Shown here: positions 63,548 through 64,000 of the stretch, in pieces
Numbering within the stretch: position 1 is the stretch's first letter
Layout of the letters: the number at the start of each line of letters is the position of its first letter
From: Pseudoduganella namucuonensis
Lineage (GTDB): Bacteria; Pseudomonadota; Gammaproteobacteria; Burkholderiales; Burkholderiaceae_D
Assembly (NCBI RefSeq): GCF_900116645.1
Contig: NZ_FPBO01000001.1
Span: 132,416-196,415, forward strand
DNA length: 64,000 nucleotides
Reading direction: 5' to 3'
Notes under the pieces: generated by a model
What the model was told of the DNA's origin: nothing
The model's database searches: none
Seen by the model: the letters and a program-made list of their open reading frames with translations, nothing else
Position numbers and translations under genes: made by a program

Positions 63548-64000
63548 GTGGGGCTCCCGGCGGATGGCGGCTGGCAGGACGCCAGCAGGGCCTCCAGCCG
63601 CGCGTGCGCCGTGCTGAAATCGAAATCGTCGACCGCCTGCTGCAGCTCGCTCACGCGCTGCGGATCGACATGGCCCGACAGCGCCCGCGCCAGCGCGTGC
63701 ATGGTCTGGTCGTCGAAGCTGCCGCTGTCGATCGATTGGTGCAGGGTGGTGGCCAGGCCGCGCACGCGGGCCAGGTCCAACGATACCGCATGCGCGGCCG
63801 CGGCGGCGTCCGCCTGGCCGGCCGGGGCCGTCCTGGCGCCGTCGCCGCCGGCGGCGGCCAGCGCGATGGCGATGGCGCCGCAGGCGGCCGCCATCTGTTC
63901 GGCCACGGCGTGCAGCAGCGGCCCGAGGTCGGGCGGGGCGGACGCGGCGTTCCCGGCCGCGCCCCCGGCGTCGCCGCTGGCGCTGTCGGCCGCCTGCAGG
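63544..64000 (-). CDS. C-terminal end of a probable hybrid sensor kinase (cut by window edge)
   Basis: The last 151 codons of a frame that is open to the window end. The visible part is Ala/Gly-rich (low complexity to about 63790), then helical: RVSELQQAVDDFDFSTAHARLEALLAS. Such an ending is common after the last receiver or HPt region of hybrid histidine kinases. The stop overlaps the HD-GYP regulator start, consistent with a kinase-regulator pair. Kinase, HAMP and ATPase domains are not in the window, so this is an inference from position and tail type. Confidence 0.55.

Overview
The window is about 64 kb of GC-rich chromosome (mostly G/C third codon positions, few AT stretches) from a Gram-negative bacterium. 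I read it as Betaproteobacteria, Burkholderiales, most likely Oxalobacteraceae (Massilia/Duganella/Telluria type). Grounds: the polA / DUF2782 / thrB / BPSS1780-family neighbourhood, an APH-type homoserine kinase, a DUF4214 RTX-like protein, thiC-thiS-thiG-thiD-thiE order and a TonB-receptor-linked fructan locus. The genus is inference. I found no rRNA, tRNA, CRISPR array, IS element or prophage.

Layout. 1-4.8 kb: valS (cut by the window edge, minus strand), then an alpha/beta hydrolase, a membrane protein with HExxH and an SMP-30-like protein in an overlapping operon, and a DUF925-type nucleotidyltransferase. 4.8-7.2 kb: a duplicated locus of alanine/lysine-rich exported proteins built from exact 11-residue repeats, with GNAT and cupin genes between the copies. 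7.2-10.7 kb: a small membrane protein, an RTX/DUF4214 protein and a secreted M28 aminopeptidase. 10.7-15.5 kb: TPP riboswitch and thiCSGDE. 15.5-18.5 kb: three stand-alone receiver proteins (one ANTAR) and glutathione-dependent formaldehyde dehydrogenase, followed by two tandem palindromes. 18.7-29.3 kb: an M56 membrane peptidase, uvrD, the minus-strand DUF2782-thrB-BPSS1780 operon, polA and a ZIP transporter.

29.4-41.9 kb is the main accessory system, a fructan/sucrose-type utilisation locus: LacI repressor, CUT1 ABC transporter (binding protein, two permeases, separate ATPase), a cytoplasmic five-bladed-propeller glycosidase, a large surface GH32 lipoprotein with LamG and C-terminal modules, and a TonB-dependent receptor. 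A 16-bp motif, ATGACAACGATRGACA, occurs four times and only upstream of transcription-unit starts in this locus. It is my candidate operator. Inferred flow: surface cleavage, TonB import, ABC import, cytosolic hydrolysis.

41.9-46.1 kb: ECF sigma factor and a divergent small protein, then a minus-strand Rieske oxygenase / EamA transporter / mercaptopyruvate sulfurtransferase set. 46.4-50.8 kb: xseB-ispA-dxs, a gamma-carbonic-anhydrase-like protein and an exported M48 peptidase. 50.9-56 kb: SGNH hydrolase divergent from a LysR regulator, a gluzincin-MORN exported protein with a C10 tract at its start, and a PduO-type cobalamin adenosyltransferase. 56-60 kb: glcDEF. 60-64 kb: a GGDEF-EAL protein, an HD-GYP response regulator and the 3' end of a probable hybrid kinase, a c-di-GMP signalling block.
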